Source: Odontesthes bonariensis
Taxonomy: Eukaryota > Chordata > Actinopteri > Atheriniformes > Atherinopsidae
DNA: 64,000 nt
Direction: 5' to 3'
NCBI RefSeq assembly: GCF_027942865.1
Contig: NC_134514.1
Coordinates: forward strand, 17,221,965 to 17,285,964
Within the stretch, counting starts at the first letter, position 1. Each line of letters begins with the position of its first letter. A model generated the notes under the pieces. It did not search any database and was not told the DNA's origin. It was given only the letters and a program-made list of their open reading frames with translations. A program made the translations under genes and the position numbers. Below, one piece after another: positions 1 through 11,529 of the stretch.

Positions 1-119
1 AGATACATTCAGACAGCTACACAGGCACCTGTGTGGTGGGGTGGGGCGGTTCTGTATGTGTAGTACTGTAGCTGTGTGCTTTGAGTAATGCCATCCACAA
101 TATGTATTTTTTGTTGCAG

Positions 120-896
120 AGAATGTTGGACATGGATGGAGCTGCACAGCCTCATGAAATTATTTACATCGACGAGGCTGGATTCAACCTGACCAAAAAT
201 AGACGACGGGGACGTAATATCATTGGCCAAAGGGCAATTGTGCACGTCCCGGGGCAGCGCGGGGGAAATATCACAATGTGTGCCGCCATTAGCCTTCAAG
301 GGCTACTGCACCATCATGCCAAACTGGGTCCCTATAACACGCAACACATCATAACGTTTCTAGATATATTAATAATAATACATAGGTTTTATATAGCGCT
401 TTTCCAAATGCTCAAAGACGCTTTACATAAGGAACAAACAGAAAGCATAGACAAAAAAACAAGACATTATAAAATATATATATATATATACTTCATGATG
501 CGGTTGTACAGAACAGAACAGAACAGACCAGAGCAGCCCAGGTTTGTTGTTGTGTGGGATAACGTTAGTTTCCATCGGGCTGCTCTGGTCCGGAGCTGGT
601 TCGCCCATCATGATCAGTTTGAAGTTGTGTACTTGCCCCCTTACTCACCATTTCTAAACCCCATTGAAGAATTTTTTTCAGCTTGGAGATGGCGGGTATA
701 TGACCGCCAACCACATGACCGCATGCCTCTTCTGCAGGCAATGGAACAGGCCTGTGGAGACATTGCCGTAAGGTCCATCCATGGCTGGATTAGGCACACA
801 AGGCGATATTTCCCGCGATGCTTGGCAAGAGAAGACATCGCTTGTGATGTCGATGAGCTCCTGTGGCCCGACCCCAACAGACGGCAGGATCCATGA
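120..896 (+). CDS. IS630/Tc1-like DDE transposase, C-terminal exon (partial)
   Basis: Transposases of this superfamily cut and paste DNA using three acidic residues. All three are visible: first Asp in IYIDEAGFN, second Asp in VVWDNVSFH, and Glu in YSPFLNPIEEFF, about 35 residues after the second Asp. The exon seems to start at 120 after a T-rich stretch ending in CAG at 117-119, so the N-terminal DNA-binding half should lie left of the window. The frame stays open to TGA at 894-896. A 135-bp foreign repeat (366-500) sits in frame between the first two catalytic Asp residues and adds 45 residues, so the product is probably inactive. This is an intron-containing fish transposon gene, related to but distinct from typical DD34E Tc1 elements. 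Family call is confident; activity is not. Confidence 0.8.
   Translation, partial: RMLDMDGAAQPHEIIYIDEAGFNLTKNRRRGRNIIGQRAIVHVPGQRGGNITMCAAISLQGLLHHHAKLGPYNTQHIITFLDILIIIHRFYIALFQMLKDALHKEQTESIDKKTRHYKIYIYIYFMMRLYRTEQNRPEQPRFVVVWDNVSFHRAALVRSWFAHHDQFEVVYLPPYSPFLNPIEEFFSAWRWRVYDRQPHDRMPLLQAMEQACGDIAVRSIHGWIRHTRRYFPRCLAREDIACDVDELLWPDPNRRQDP
366..500 (+). repeat. Interspersed repeat inserted in the transposase exon
   Basis: The insert begins with an AAT-rich run, contains the phrase TATATAGCGCTTTTCC and a CTCAAAGACGCTTTAC-like stretch common in fish interspersed repeats, and ends in an (AT)n tract. Removing it rejoins the transposase reading FLD to RLYRTEQ. Its length is an exact multiple of three and it has no in-frame stop. 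Exact ends are uncertain because no clean target duplication is visible. Confidence 0.65.
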
Positions 897-1023
897 GCGC
901 AATTATGCACAATTGTGTTTTTCTTTGTTTACGATAGTGTATTGTTTTAATTTTGGTATAGAGTATTTAGTATTGACTATTTCATTTTGTTGTTGTTGTG
1001 AAAAAGTGCTTTCTGTGGAACTG

Positions 1024-1029
1024 AATAAA
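1024..1029 (+). terminator. Polyadenylation signal AATAAA after the transposase exon
   Basis: A canonical AATAAA hexamer lies 128 bases after the transposase stop codon, in the right orientation to end that transcript. This is a sequence match only. Confidence 0.45.
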
Positions 1030-3334
1030 AACAGTGAAAACGAAAGACTGCAGTGTTTTATATAAAGTAGACTAGTGTGTTGCTGCTGTTCTGAAACTGT
1101 ATTCATATGATGCAAGTGGGTATCATTTTGTCATCAGAGTGACATTTTGACAAAGGATTGTTAAGTTTTGATAGCAGAGTTTCAAGTTGACACAGATGTG
1201 AATGGTTTATTTCCCAGTGTTGTGTCTTATTTGCTTGTGTGTAGAGTTTTGGCACAATGAGCGAAGTTTTGCAAAATGTGTTCAAGCAACGGGCAAAAAC
1301 TGTAATGGAGTATGGAGTAATTTCCAGATGGCAACACAAAGAGTCACATCCCTTTTCCAGCACAATTTTTCTGTGCGTTTTTCTGTGCGTCTTTGACAAC
1401 TATTTGTCATTCTATTATTATTGTAATATTCTATAACTGATATTTTATGATTCTCTCTTTAACTAGTGATGCTTATTTTCTTGTAATTCCTACTTGATTA
1501 AATATTTTTAACATAAAAGAAGCATAGGAGAAAACTGTCCCCACCTCATACCACCTACCACAGCTTTTCATCCCGAACCTCTTCACCTACAAAAAGATTG
1601 CACTCACACTCACATACAATAAAAGAGGAAGATTTAAAGGGAGATTGGTCAATGTCTTCCACAAGAGCGATCAATCAGCTATCAATGCCAGGTTTGGTGG
1701 AAAGCTTTTATGTAACCTCAGAGGATGAACATAAACTTCTCAAGCTTGATTGCTTGCAGAAACTCACTGGTGGGTTGGGAACTATGCAAAAAAAAAAAAA
1801 CGGCAACAACTTCTCATTAATGAACATACATCCTGTCAGATGGGGGCAAAGAGGCAGAAGCCAATTCTATTGAAGAAAGCAAGAGAAAGATACAGGGCAA
1901 GAGTAAACACATCCAAGACTCACCTAAGGTATAGCATGTGTATCTTAGAAAGGTTACCACTCGGTATTCACCTTTTGTCTGGGGATTTAAATATTTATTC
2001 ACTTGTGATGAATAGCACTGTAATGTGAATGTTGTGTAAAATTTGAAAAATGAATTGATTTCACACAAATGTGTTTCAGCATATGGAGTCTTATTCTTGT
2101 AAGTCCCTGTAACATGACCTTATCTTCTCCCTAAATGTATGTGATGGGCTCAAAGATTTGTTTTTATGGCAGTAAAAAAAACAGTATGGCAAGTATGGCA
2201 TTCAACAAATATATGGGACATGAAGAGAAAAAATTACCTCACTCCCAAGTGCTGTTTTGGAAACAAATCAAGCAAATTTTGACCTATTAAATGCACTGCA
2301 GCATACAGAGACCTGATGCAGGTCAGTTTAATCTCAGCTTTTGGTTTATAGGCAATCAACCTCTGCTGTTAAAATAAACATTTTATGAAACTATTTTCTT
2401 CACATAGCTTAAATGGACCAACAGACATATGACAGATGGATACAGTAAAGTATGGGATAGGAGATTAGGGCTGGGATGTATTACTGTAGAAATATGGTAC
2501 CATTGAACCCCGATTTTTCATCTTAGCAAGCTATCAGGTATTCCCCCATCCTATATTGCCCTCTTGTGGAATTAACTATTTGGTTGTCCCCCTATTTTTC
2601 AGTTATGTTGTGTGAGATTTATAATATGTCTATCTGGAACCATAAGAAAAGAGAAGGTCATCCCATTTCACCAAGCGGGCTCATGAAACTTTAATACATG
2701 TAAATACAGTAGAAACTCGTTCACCAATCACTGCTGAAGGTTCAGCATTTCATGGCTGTGTAGAAAGCAAAACATACACACAGACACACTATATATTTAT
2801 ATATATTCTGGATTTGATTTTTAAGTCGTATCATAACTTATTTTATTTACTATTTAGAATTCATATAAACATTTTTTTTTTTAAATCACTGAAACACTGT
2901 AACTACGTTTTAAGGACCATATCAGATCATGTAAAGCTTCAAGTAAAATAAATGTCCTCGGTTGTTTATACATCATAAAAAACTTCAGAAAAATATGTAA
3001 ATCAAGAAAAAGGAGGAATTACCAAACAGATTTTGCTTCTGGAGCATTTTATGTTTCTTCTCCTTCTTAAATTCCAATAAATTAGTTCATTTTTGTAAGT
3101 CTTAAAGATTATGCACTTGTTTAATATCTTTTGATAGGTTGGTTTTAAATGCTTGTTAACACACCTTACCTTTGTTTTATAGTAAACACACAGGCAAAAA
3201 AGTGGGATTTACAATATTGAAAGTAGTTTCAACACATAAAACAAAACACAGAGTATACAATAAAAAGAGAAAATGACAAAAATGATAAGTTAACATCATC
3301 AGAACTCTTATCAAATAGTTTCTTTTTCCATTAT
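1030..3334. other. AT-rich intergenic stretch
   Basis: No gene is supported here. Short open frames lack homology or splice context. The part up to about 1400 may still belong to the transposon carrying the transposase, but no matching terminal repeat was found. A short poly(A) run (about 1789-1800) and a short AT tract (about 2791-2807) are present. Confidence 0.5.
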
Positions 3335-3346
3335 GACCTGAACCTG

Positions 3347-3430
3347 GACTGCTGGGATAGGCTCCAGGCTCCAGCCCCCCCGCGACCCGACCGTGGGATT
3401 CAGCGGGTATAGAAAATGGATGGATGGATG
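3347..3430 (+). mobile_element. 5'-truncated SINE/LINE tail with 12-bp target duplication
   Basis: The sequence contains the common fish retroposon 3' phrase GCTGGGATAGGCTCCAG followed by GGGTATAGAAAATGGA and a (TGGA)n tail. It is flanked by identical copies of GACCTGAACCTG at 3335-3346 and 3431-3442, as expected for target-primed reverse transcription. Related tails occur at 13421-13553 and 49046-49068, and in reverse at 43774-44010. Confidence 0.75.
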
Positions 3431-3495
3431 GACCTGAACCTGATCCAAAATTGGCACATAAAGCATGACTAATTTTATGCAGCACAGTGGAGTCC

Positions 3496-3501
3496 TTTAT
3501 T
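3496..3501 (-). terminator. Polyadenylation signal of the GVIN-like gene
   Basis: Read on the minus strand this is AATAAA, 123 bases after the GVIN-like stop codon at 3624-3626. It is the nearest canonical signal and gives a short 3' UTR. Confidence 0.55.
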
Positions 3502-3623
3502 AATTTGGAAAGTTACACAGTCTGCGCTCAAAGCTTTGAGTCTTCGATGACTAACAATCCCAAATGTAGGCAATCAATGTTTTCATGTTGAGCTGAATCA
3601 GTTGCAACATTTCAGCAACCCTC

Positions 3624-3756
3624 TCAATTCGGGAAGACCTTCTTCAGACTGTCTAAAGCCTCCTCTTGAGTGATCTTCCTCCACTCCTCAGGAATTATTA
3701 CAGGCTCCTGATTGAATTCCTCTGCAAACCTCTCATTGAACCTTGCCAGCACATAC
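3624..3756 (-). CDS. GVIN-like gene, last coding exon
   Basis: Splicing from the giant exon (donor GGAG|GTAC at 3935) to the acceptor after 3756 restores the frame and gives the typical VLIG C-terminus: WRYVLARFNERFAEEF, then IPEEWRKITQEEAL and SLKKVFPN before TGA at 3624-3626. Without this intron the giant exon would run into unrelated, TA-rich sequence and stop at 3859. The match to the family's usual ending supports the splice. Confidence 0.85.
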
Positions 3757-3934
3757 CTATAAATGAAATAGAAAAAAAACAAAAAAAAGCATTTTTTTAT
3801 TTCAAAGAAGATTGTGGATTAATTCTTGTAATCATTGTATAAGTAATCATTTTCCTTCTTATTGTATAATGATGAAAGAGAACATGTTTATATAAATCTT
3901 GAATATATTAATGTCACGATAAATAACACAGTAC

Positions 3935-6900
3935 CTCCAGTAACTACTGCCTTTCTGGCTGCTTGGGTCGTCATAGGAGTTGCTCCAGTTCGGATGTAGA
4001 GAATGGAGGTCCTTGCATGTCATGATGTTGCTACTGGGCAGGGAAGGAGAGTCATAGGGCAGCATGCCTTTGGGTCGATGGAGCAAAGTCTTGTGAATCT
4101 CATGCCCAAGTTCCTCTTCCTCACAGGGGGCGCTACACAGAGGGCACTGCTTGTCACAGCCTTTCACTCTTTTGAAAAGACAATCTTGGGGCTGAACTGG
4201 AACGCAGTTGAGAAGCCCCGGAATGTCCACATTTTGAGAGAACTCCTGGACAAGATCCAGACGCAATGTAGCCAGTAACTCCATTAAACACTTAACAAAA
4301 CGATCCCATTCTGTGGTGATACTAAAGAGGGGTCCATTTAGTGAGTCCCTGGTGACATCGACATCTGCATCTCTCTCTAAAATGAGGCACATTCTCTCCA
4401 GCAGTGGCTTTGTATCACTTAGCACTCCATTGGTGTCTTCTGTTATTTGGCTTACAGCTGAGGCAACCTTTCCTACAATTTCTCCAAGTCTCTGTTGCTT
4501 CCATTTACCTAAGCTGGTTGATTCAGACAGGTGAGCTACCACTGTCTCCTGGATCTTCCTCAGTCTAAAGCCATCATAGGTCAACAAATATTCCACAAAG
4601 CTTTCAAAATGGTCCTCTTTTATCAGCTCTTCCAGTAAACTCTGTTGGAAGGCTTGTGGGGACCGATACTGAATAGCTTTGTCTTTAATCTCTTCTGCAA
4701 TTTGCATCCCCAATGGTCCATTGATGTAGTCCAGCACTGTGGGCTTGATGACCATGGTGGTGAAGGCTTGAGCCACCCTCTGGCACTGGTCCCTTTTCCT
4801 GAAGTGGTAGATAAACTCTGCCAGGTACTTACTCTTGGTTGCAGAAATTAACATCAAAAGTTCCTTGTCCTTGGAAAAGCGGTCATGTAGTTTTTGGAAA
4901 TCTTGGCATGCAGCGTTACAGATGTAGATTTTCAGATCCACTTCAAAAGCTGATCTGATATCCATAGACTTTTCCTTCAGAGATTTTTCTATATTCTCTA
5001 ACAGCTCTACAATGTAGCTGCAAGTAAAATCTGCTGGTAAGCTACATTTATCTGCTACAAAGTGACTGTATTCATCTATGATTTTGGACGCTGTTTGTTG
5101 AGCCTCCAATCTTTGTTGTCTGTTGTTGTCTTCAAACATGTGTTTTAATCTGCTGCGGTATCCAAAGTGCTCATCATAAACCTGGAAGCCAGGAGTCTGG
5201 TTTTGGCCAATGGTGTCAAGTTTTTTCATGTGTTTCTGGAAGCCACGGCTGATTAGATTCTGTCTTAGAGTATCTGTCACTGCTGCAGTAATATCATCTG
5301 TTTCTGAAGGCCTAAAGTTAAAGTTGGACAACGTCTTATTCCACACATCCTCAAACTCTTCTTCTAGTTCGGTGTCCTGAAGGAGAAGTTTGGTTGACTT
5401 GCTTGTCTCCACCAGAGCAAGCAGTTTGAAATCTTGTTGTTCTTCCAGCAAGCTCTCAAATTTTTTTAGCTGAGTGAGAGAACAATGGTTCTCCGTGATT
5501 GCCTTCAACTTTCGCACTATTTCTTCCATCATGTGGTTCTGGAGTTTAACCATGTTGCTCATTAGGATTGGTCTGAACAATTTAATGTCCATTTTTAGAA
5601 GATCATCTTTCATCAGATATGTGTCAACTTTTGACTTCATTTTGTTAATTTCTGATTGAACTTCTTCCTGGGCTTCATTCTTCAACTCATCCAGGAGGTC
5701 ATTTTCAACAGCAGCATCCAAAGCTTTTGCCTTTGTGGCAAAGATTTTCATTGATGCCCTCCTAAGCCAGCTTTCCATGTTTTCCAGAAAACTACCCTCC
5801 CATCTGGAAAATTCTGTGCACAGTAAAGAAAATGCCAAAGCTATGTCTGTATCTTTTAGACCAATGGAAAAGGATTCGGATTTCACAGCATCCCACACTG
5901 AACAAAGGTGTGCCATAAATTCCGGCAGACCTGAGGCTGTGGACTTGGCAGCACAGCTCTTCAGTGCCTCAAACAGATTTTCCTTAAGCTTCAACACAGC
6001 CTCACTGTACTGTGTATCAACTAGCTCAGAGACAGACATGTTGGACCAAGGCCCTTTGACACAAGTGGTACAGACTGTAGTCTTTGCATTTTGGTTGTCA
6101 GCATTTCCACTGTCCTCACGCTCAGTCTGTAGCATTTCAGAAATACGACTTAACTGTGAGGTTTGTAATTTGCTATTTAGTTCTTCATCCTGGGCCAGGA
6201 GTTGGCAAATAGGTAGCGAGTCATGTTCCTTGGTGCGTAGGAGAGCATTGACTATGACAGTGAAGGTGGTTTCAAACTTATCACTATGTGGAGAAATGTT
6301 CTGGAGTAAAACATCACTCAATCCTGTCGCAAAAGTGGCCATCTCATTGTCATGGGTCAATATATTTTTGGTATTGTCAACAGAGACTGAACAGAGACCC
6401 TCTACATCAATTATAAACAGAAAGTCACACTCCATGTCCTTCCTAAGATCATCGGGGACACACAAGGCCACCATGTATACCCCTTTACATAGTCTTCTCT
6501 TATTCTCTGGGAATTTTACCCCAAACAATGCAGAGAGAACCTCAGCATTCCTGGCATGATACACCCCAAGGTTTGTCAACACTCGTGTTCTCAACTGGTC
6601 TTGAGGTAGGCGGCGTTTGAGCTCTGCAAAGACGCAGCCCAGCCAGCACATAGGGATATTTGACGCATCTCCATCCATTAGTTCAAGTGGAACCCCATAC
6701 AAAAGAAGGTCTGTAGCTAAGCTTGGCAGACCCAACACATTTTGACTCCCACTCCCGGGGCTGATGTGTGTTAGCTCAAAAATTAGGCCCATCTCACGCA
6801 AAAAGTGCTCAACGGCTAGTGAGTTTGGATCAGGTTCAGGAAGCTGTGAACACGAGGCTACAAGATTTACAGTTAATGCGTCATAGCCCATGTTAAGTTT

Positions 6901-8720
6901 GGCAGAGGTTAAATCTGACTTAGCACTTGTACACTCTGATTGATCCAGATGTTTTCCTTCGCACCTCAAAGTGCCATTTTCTCCTGAATCTACATGACAG
7001 CTTTGGTCATCAGAGATCTGATGAGAAATTTCTTCATCAGAACAGCGTTTCTCAGAAGCCTGCAGTTCAGGATGCTCTTTGGTTTTCTTATCAGTTGTTG
7101 AAACAGAGCAGAAACTATCACTGTCTGCCACACTGTTACAGTCTCCATGTTCAAGTTCTTCCAAGTGTTCAGACATGCCACCTTTCTTTTCTGTCTTCAG
7201 CATTGCAAATGTCTCTTGTGAGCTTTTTTGTTTTTCACTTTGCATCAGATGAAGCCTCAGTTTGAGCCAAGTAAGAAAATAAGTCCTCTCTGTTTTATCT
7301 GTTGTGAAAAGAGCGTCAGTGAAAATCTTCATAGCAGGTGTCATTTTATAGCTGCTCAACTGGGCCATGATGTCTCTCTTCTCTTTTTGCAGTTGGGGGT
7401 CTATTTCTGTTCCTTCTTTACTCTGTTTACTCTCCTCTTTATCCAGTTCTGCCAATTTGCTCCAAAAAGGCCCCTGCAAAGGAAGTTGTTTCATCCGAAA
7501 TTCAGCAGATCCCTCATCCAAACCTTTCAACATTTCCTCCACAGTGGCCATCACCTTTTTACAGATTGGACCTTCGTCCACACTTAGGCCTATTTCTAAT
7601 GCTAATTTTGCTGCTGCCTCAAGTGTAACAAATTTCAGTCTATCTGGTAACAGACCTTTCAGGGTTTTACACAGCTTTTCAGCCACTTCCTCCTCTGTCA
7701 AATTGCTCCCTTGAAGCACAGACTCTTCAGGAAGCCCCATGTGCTCCTTGAGGTTCTGATCAACAAATCCCACGGTGCTTTTCTCTTTTGTTTCTGAATC
7801 TGAGAGGTCAATCAATATAAGCTTACTTGCCATATTTTTGCAGGACATGAGAAGTTGTTTTTCCTTCTCCCTAAGATCTCCACAGAAAACAACCACAGCT
7901 GAAGATGCTTGACACAGAAGTTTGAGACATTTTTCATGTGTGCTGGCATCACCACGTAGATTAGAGATCACCACTGGAACTGGGAAAATATCTCTGTCGA
8001 TATCTCCACTAGGTAGATACCATCCAATCTCTACCAGGCCATTGGAGAGTCTTCGGGGTAGCTGCCCTCCATCCATGCCCCTGTGGACAAATGTTTCTCT
8101 ATGAGATTTGAGTCCATTTAGGACATGGTTTAGCACCTGTGACTTGGAGACACTGCAACGGCCCAGTTTTACACATGACACCATCGGCATGCTTGTGCTT
8201 GCCAAATTGCCTTCTTGGACTCCCTTGTATGTATCCAGAGAATGAGACATCCATTGGCTCAAAACACTTCTCAGAGGCCACAGAAGGAAGTGACTGGGTT
8301 CTCCTGGATCAATGTTTGGAAGTACCAGAGGCACAGCAAACTGGCATTGCACCATACGCACAGTCATCTCCTGCTGAAGAAAAGAGTTGGCAGACATAAA
8401 AACAGATGTTACAAGATCAAGGGAATTGATGGCACATAGACCCTCGCCTTCACAGCCATTAAGCTTTTCCTCAGGTGATTTGTTGTCATTGTTAGGAATG
8501 TCTTGTTGTGGTTGGCAACAAGGACTCCGGGCATCTTGGCTAAGCAGCCAAAGGCGTCGGAGGAAAGCATTCGGTAAATCCTTGAGCTCAAGAGGAGCTT
8601 TATCTTCCAGAGTCCATGTACTGATATCTAATATAGATGCTGGATCAAGTGGTGTAGTGCTGTAGGCCTCCAAGCCAAGCTTTTGTAGAATCTCAGTCTG
8701 GGCATTGTCCTTTGGAGGCT
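3935..8720 (-). CDS. Interferon-induced very large GTPase-like (GVIN/URGCP family), giant exon
   Basis: This 4.8-kb uninterrupted exon encodes most of a protein of about 1,650 residues. VLIG proteins are large cytosolic/nuclear proteins with dynamin-superfamily-like G domains, induced by interferon in mammals and strongly expanded in fish. Visible features: an N-terminal family segment (ILQKLGLEAY), an N-terminal domain with VKLGRCSVSKSQVLN, and a VLIG G domain around codons 640-800 (counted from the Met at 8673). In that domain the loop expected to read GxxxxGKS reads GVYHARNAEVLS (about 6535-6574), while FIIDVEGL (about codon 754) and HDNEMATFATGLSD are kept. A long helical region and a C-terminal CPLCSAPC motif follow. 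The Met at 8673 is not the likely start, because the frame continues upstream to an acceptor at 8721-8722 with further family residues. Mammalian GVIN1 is roughly 2,400 residues, so this is a shorter form. No frameshift or internal stop is seen. Confidence 0.88.
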
Positions 8721-9912
8721 CTGGTTTGAAAGAAAAAAAAAAACACAGTGGTAACCCAAGTCTGTGTATTAGTATTTATGTCCACATACTTCCTATTTCC
8801 TGAGAGGTGCGGAGACTAAGTCAAATGTGTACAAAAACCAAACTAAACGTAGAATTGAATGTTCTGCTAATCTCATAATCCAATATCTTCTTCAAAATAG
8901 AGCATGGAAAATATAGCATATATTGGGAGTGATATATTTTATTATCTCATGTAAAAAAAAACATCCTATATTTGATGGCAGTACCATGTCTGTTGTTGCA
9001 GTTAGGAACCTTTGACTTTAGAAAATGATACATCGCTACACCAAACAAGCCACTTGAATTATAGCTCTGGCTCTGAGCCTTACCTGAAAATAACAGATTA
9101 TCCCTCGGTGCGATTACCACCAGAATTTACACTTGCTGCCACAAAACCAATTGTCATTAATGTATAAACACATTAAAACCATCAATATTGCTGTGGGATT
9201 GCTTTTCCTTTTTGTACAAGCAAATCCCTACTGCCCTGCAAATTTGAACTAATTTTACTTCCAAAAGCAGAAAAGTCACCGGGGTCTTCTGGAGCATTCA
9301 GCCCACATAAATTCATACTGTTACTAATAGCTATAAACGGATGTCTTAGGATAAAACTCAACACAGCTCCTTTTTTTTTTCTCCTATGTTTGTTGTAAGC
9401 ACAATTATCATCATTGATCACACCATTTACTGCAGTAGCTGAGATTCACAGGAAACGTGGATATTACAATGATTACAGACCTGTGTTGGCTTGTGCGACT
9501 GCAGCTGTGTCTTTAAAAGGTGCAACTGATTTGTATAACAGGATTATTAAGACAAAGCAAGCCACACTTCTGGTTATTGAGACAGAATGTGCAAATGATA
9601 CTACGGCCAAAAGGATAAGAAAAATACTGAGATACGGTACCTACCAATAATGTCTGCTTTTAAGCCTATTTTCATAATTGCAATTTATGATTTTATTGAT
9701 GCTTATACCTTAAATATTCTGGATGTAAATAATTTAACCTGAATTATATCTCTAATGTATTAAAAACACAAGATCAGAACAGAGTACAGATGTTTGTGGA
9801 GTGTGGGGCTTTCAGACGTCTTTCTCTCATTTTCAAAAGATTAATATAATAACCACAGCATATTCAGCCCTTCAATCCCTGAAAAAACAACACAATAAAG
9901 AAATAAACATAC
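8721..9912 (-). other. Intron of the GVIN-like gene
   Basis: AT-rich intron between the predicted start exon and the giant exon. No further exon, repeat or RNA gene could be supported. The plus-strand open frame at 9414-9650 has no recognisable homology or splice context. Confidence 0.4.
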
Positions 9913-9955
9913 TTTTCTTCTTGCTGCTCAGCCTCTTCGAAAGCTTGACTGACAT
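9913..9955 (-). CDS. Predicted start-codon exon of the GVIN-like gene
   Basis: On the minus strand an ATG at 9953-9955 with A at -3 opens a basic 14-residue segment (MSVKLSKRLSSKKK) that ends in a GTATGT donor at 9907-9912. It leaves one base of a codon, which is exactly the phase needed by the giant exon. Exon sum (43+4786+133) is divisible by three, giving 1,653 residues. The upstream acceptor is weak (best at 9977), so the 5' border of the exon is unsure. This is a splice-logic prediction with no cDNA support. Confidence 0.45.
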
Positions 9956-9976
9956 TATGATTCACTTTGAGTGGCT

Positions 9977-11438
9977 CTGCTCCCCGTTTTAAATGAATTT
10001 TTCCTCCCTAGTCGGCCACATCATCAAAGGTATGAAGAACTGACTGGAACCCTGTGATTAAAAATAAATTAAAATGTTACTTGCTCACAAAACAGTTAAA
10101 AGCTTCTTTGGCTTAAAAAATGAATACCAAACAAATCTGCAAATGTGAAAACCTCTGTTGTTCAGGTGAGAATGTGTGCTGTCTCAAAGGAATGCTCATT
10201 AAGGGAAGTAAGAAAGAAGCTGGTTCGTCTGGACTTTTATCTTCCTGAAAGACCTCACTGAAGCGAGGCACTTCCTCATTATTTCAAGTTGCATTTTACT
10301 ACAAGGAAATTATATCCATGTGAAAACAAAAACAAAGCTTGCTGATACAAAGGCCCCTTTCTTAGGTAGACCAACAAACTGTGAGTAAGTTGAAGCACAC
10401 GAGCAGTAACTTAACAATGAGTTTAACCATGTTGACACAGCTTTAAGCTGATGGCTTTACATTTTAGCTATTATCCAGAATATGACTGAATTCAACTGTT
10501 ACAAAGTTAATGAAAGAAAACAAAAATTTGGCATGTTATTTCAGTACAGTGCCACACCGCAATGTGTAATAACTATGTTCGTCAACATAACAAAACATAG
10601 CAGCTTCACAATAAAGGCTCCAAAATTATTATATAGTTTCACGTGCCCTTTTGAAATAGTAACACGCCTACATTTTGCGTGATGTGAAACTGTTGCTCAT
10701 GCTAAAAAAAATCAAACATTTCTACATTTTTACATTCTAATTTGATATGCTTACCATCAGATATGACTATGGTTAGATAACAATAAAGACATGGTTAGTG
10801 TTTGGGGTTTGGGTTATAGACTTGTATCACATGAAATGAATGCTGCTCTGTACAAAACAGCACACTATGTGAACGTTACCATCAATATCTCCCTGTGAAA
10901 CTGAGATGGTGGATTTTGTTGACCAAAAACCACTTCTATTTAAAAGTACAGTAATCGTGATTGTTCAGTAAAATATGGTCAGTGATTTGTTGGCATCCGG
11001 TAAATAAACTAATTGTTTTCATTTGAGTGATGATAATGAATCAATATATATGTCCATGGACTGCATGTCATACATTTGTTAATTGACATGGTGCCAGTGA
11101 TCTGTTTTTGCTTATCACTATCTTAATTGTTTTTTAATCTGGGTTACTTAAAAAGGTATTATCTGTTCATTCGATCCTGATTCGCCTCTTTTTTTGTACT
11201 TGTTTTGCTTTTAAATAATGTGTTCAATGAATATTTCGTTTGTTTAATGACCTGCTTTATAGTTTTTGTTCTTTGCTCTTCTGAAACTGCCTTCATGTAG
11301 CTTTTTCTTGGTATTCTGTGCAATATGTAGTTGTCTTCAAGCAATATGCGTGCTGTTGGATGCAGAGAAATATAGACTATTACTACAAACAAATTCATAT
11401 CTTTTTAACAGTGTGTGTTAAAATCATAGCATTCTTAC
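9977..11438 (-). other. Predicted first intron of the GVIN-like gene
   Basis: AT-rich sequence between the predicted non-coding first exon and the start-codon exon. Nothing recognisable is seen inside. Confidence 0.35.
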
Positions 11439-11492
11439 CTCTTTCTCCTCATGCAATTGCTCTGTTAAAGGTGTCCTGAAAAACTGATCGTT
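11439..11492 (-). other. Predicted non-coding first exon of the GVIN-like gene
   Basis: On the minus strand a TATAAGAG box is followed about 25-30 bases later by a short segment that ends at a strong donor GTAAGAAT (11431-11438). Initiation near 11490 would give a first exon of about 55 bases. It contains an ATG (ATGAGGAGAAAG) but its phase does not match the giant exon directly. The right end is an estimate from TATA spacing. Confidence 0.4.
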
Positions 11493-11517
11493 TGTCGGTG
11501 TCTTCCTGTCCGGAGTG

Positions 11518-11525
11518 CTCTTATA
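11518..11525 (-). promoter_or_regulatory. TATA box upstream of the predicted GVIN-like first exon
   Basis: Minus-strand sequence GGTATAAGAGCAC is a good TATA match about 80 bases upstream of a strong splice donor and in the same orientation as the GVIN-like gene. TATA promoters are usual for inducible immune genes. No experimental support. Confidence 0.45.
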
Positions 11526-11529
11526 CCTG

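Noticed and set aside
5735..6559. 274-codon plus-strand frame opposite the GVIN-like exon
   Set aside because: Shadow frame of a long coding exon; no family resemblance.
9414..9650. 78-codon plus-strand frame in the GVIN-like intron
   Set aside because: No homology recognised, AT-rich, lies on the opposite strand inside an intron.
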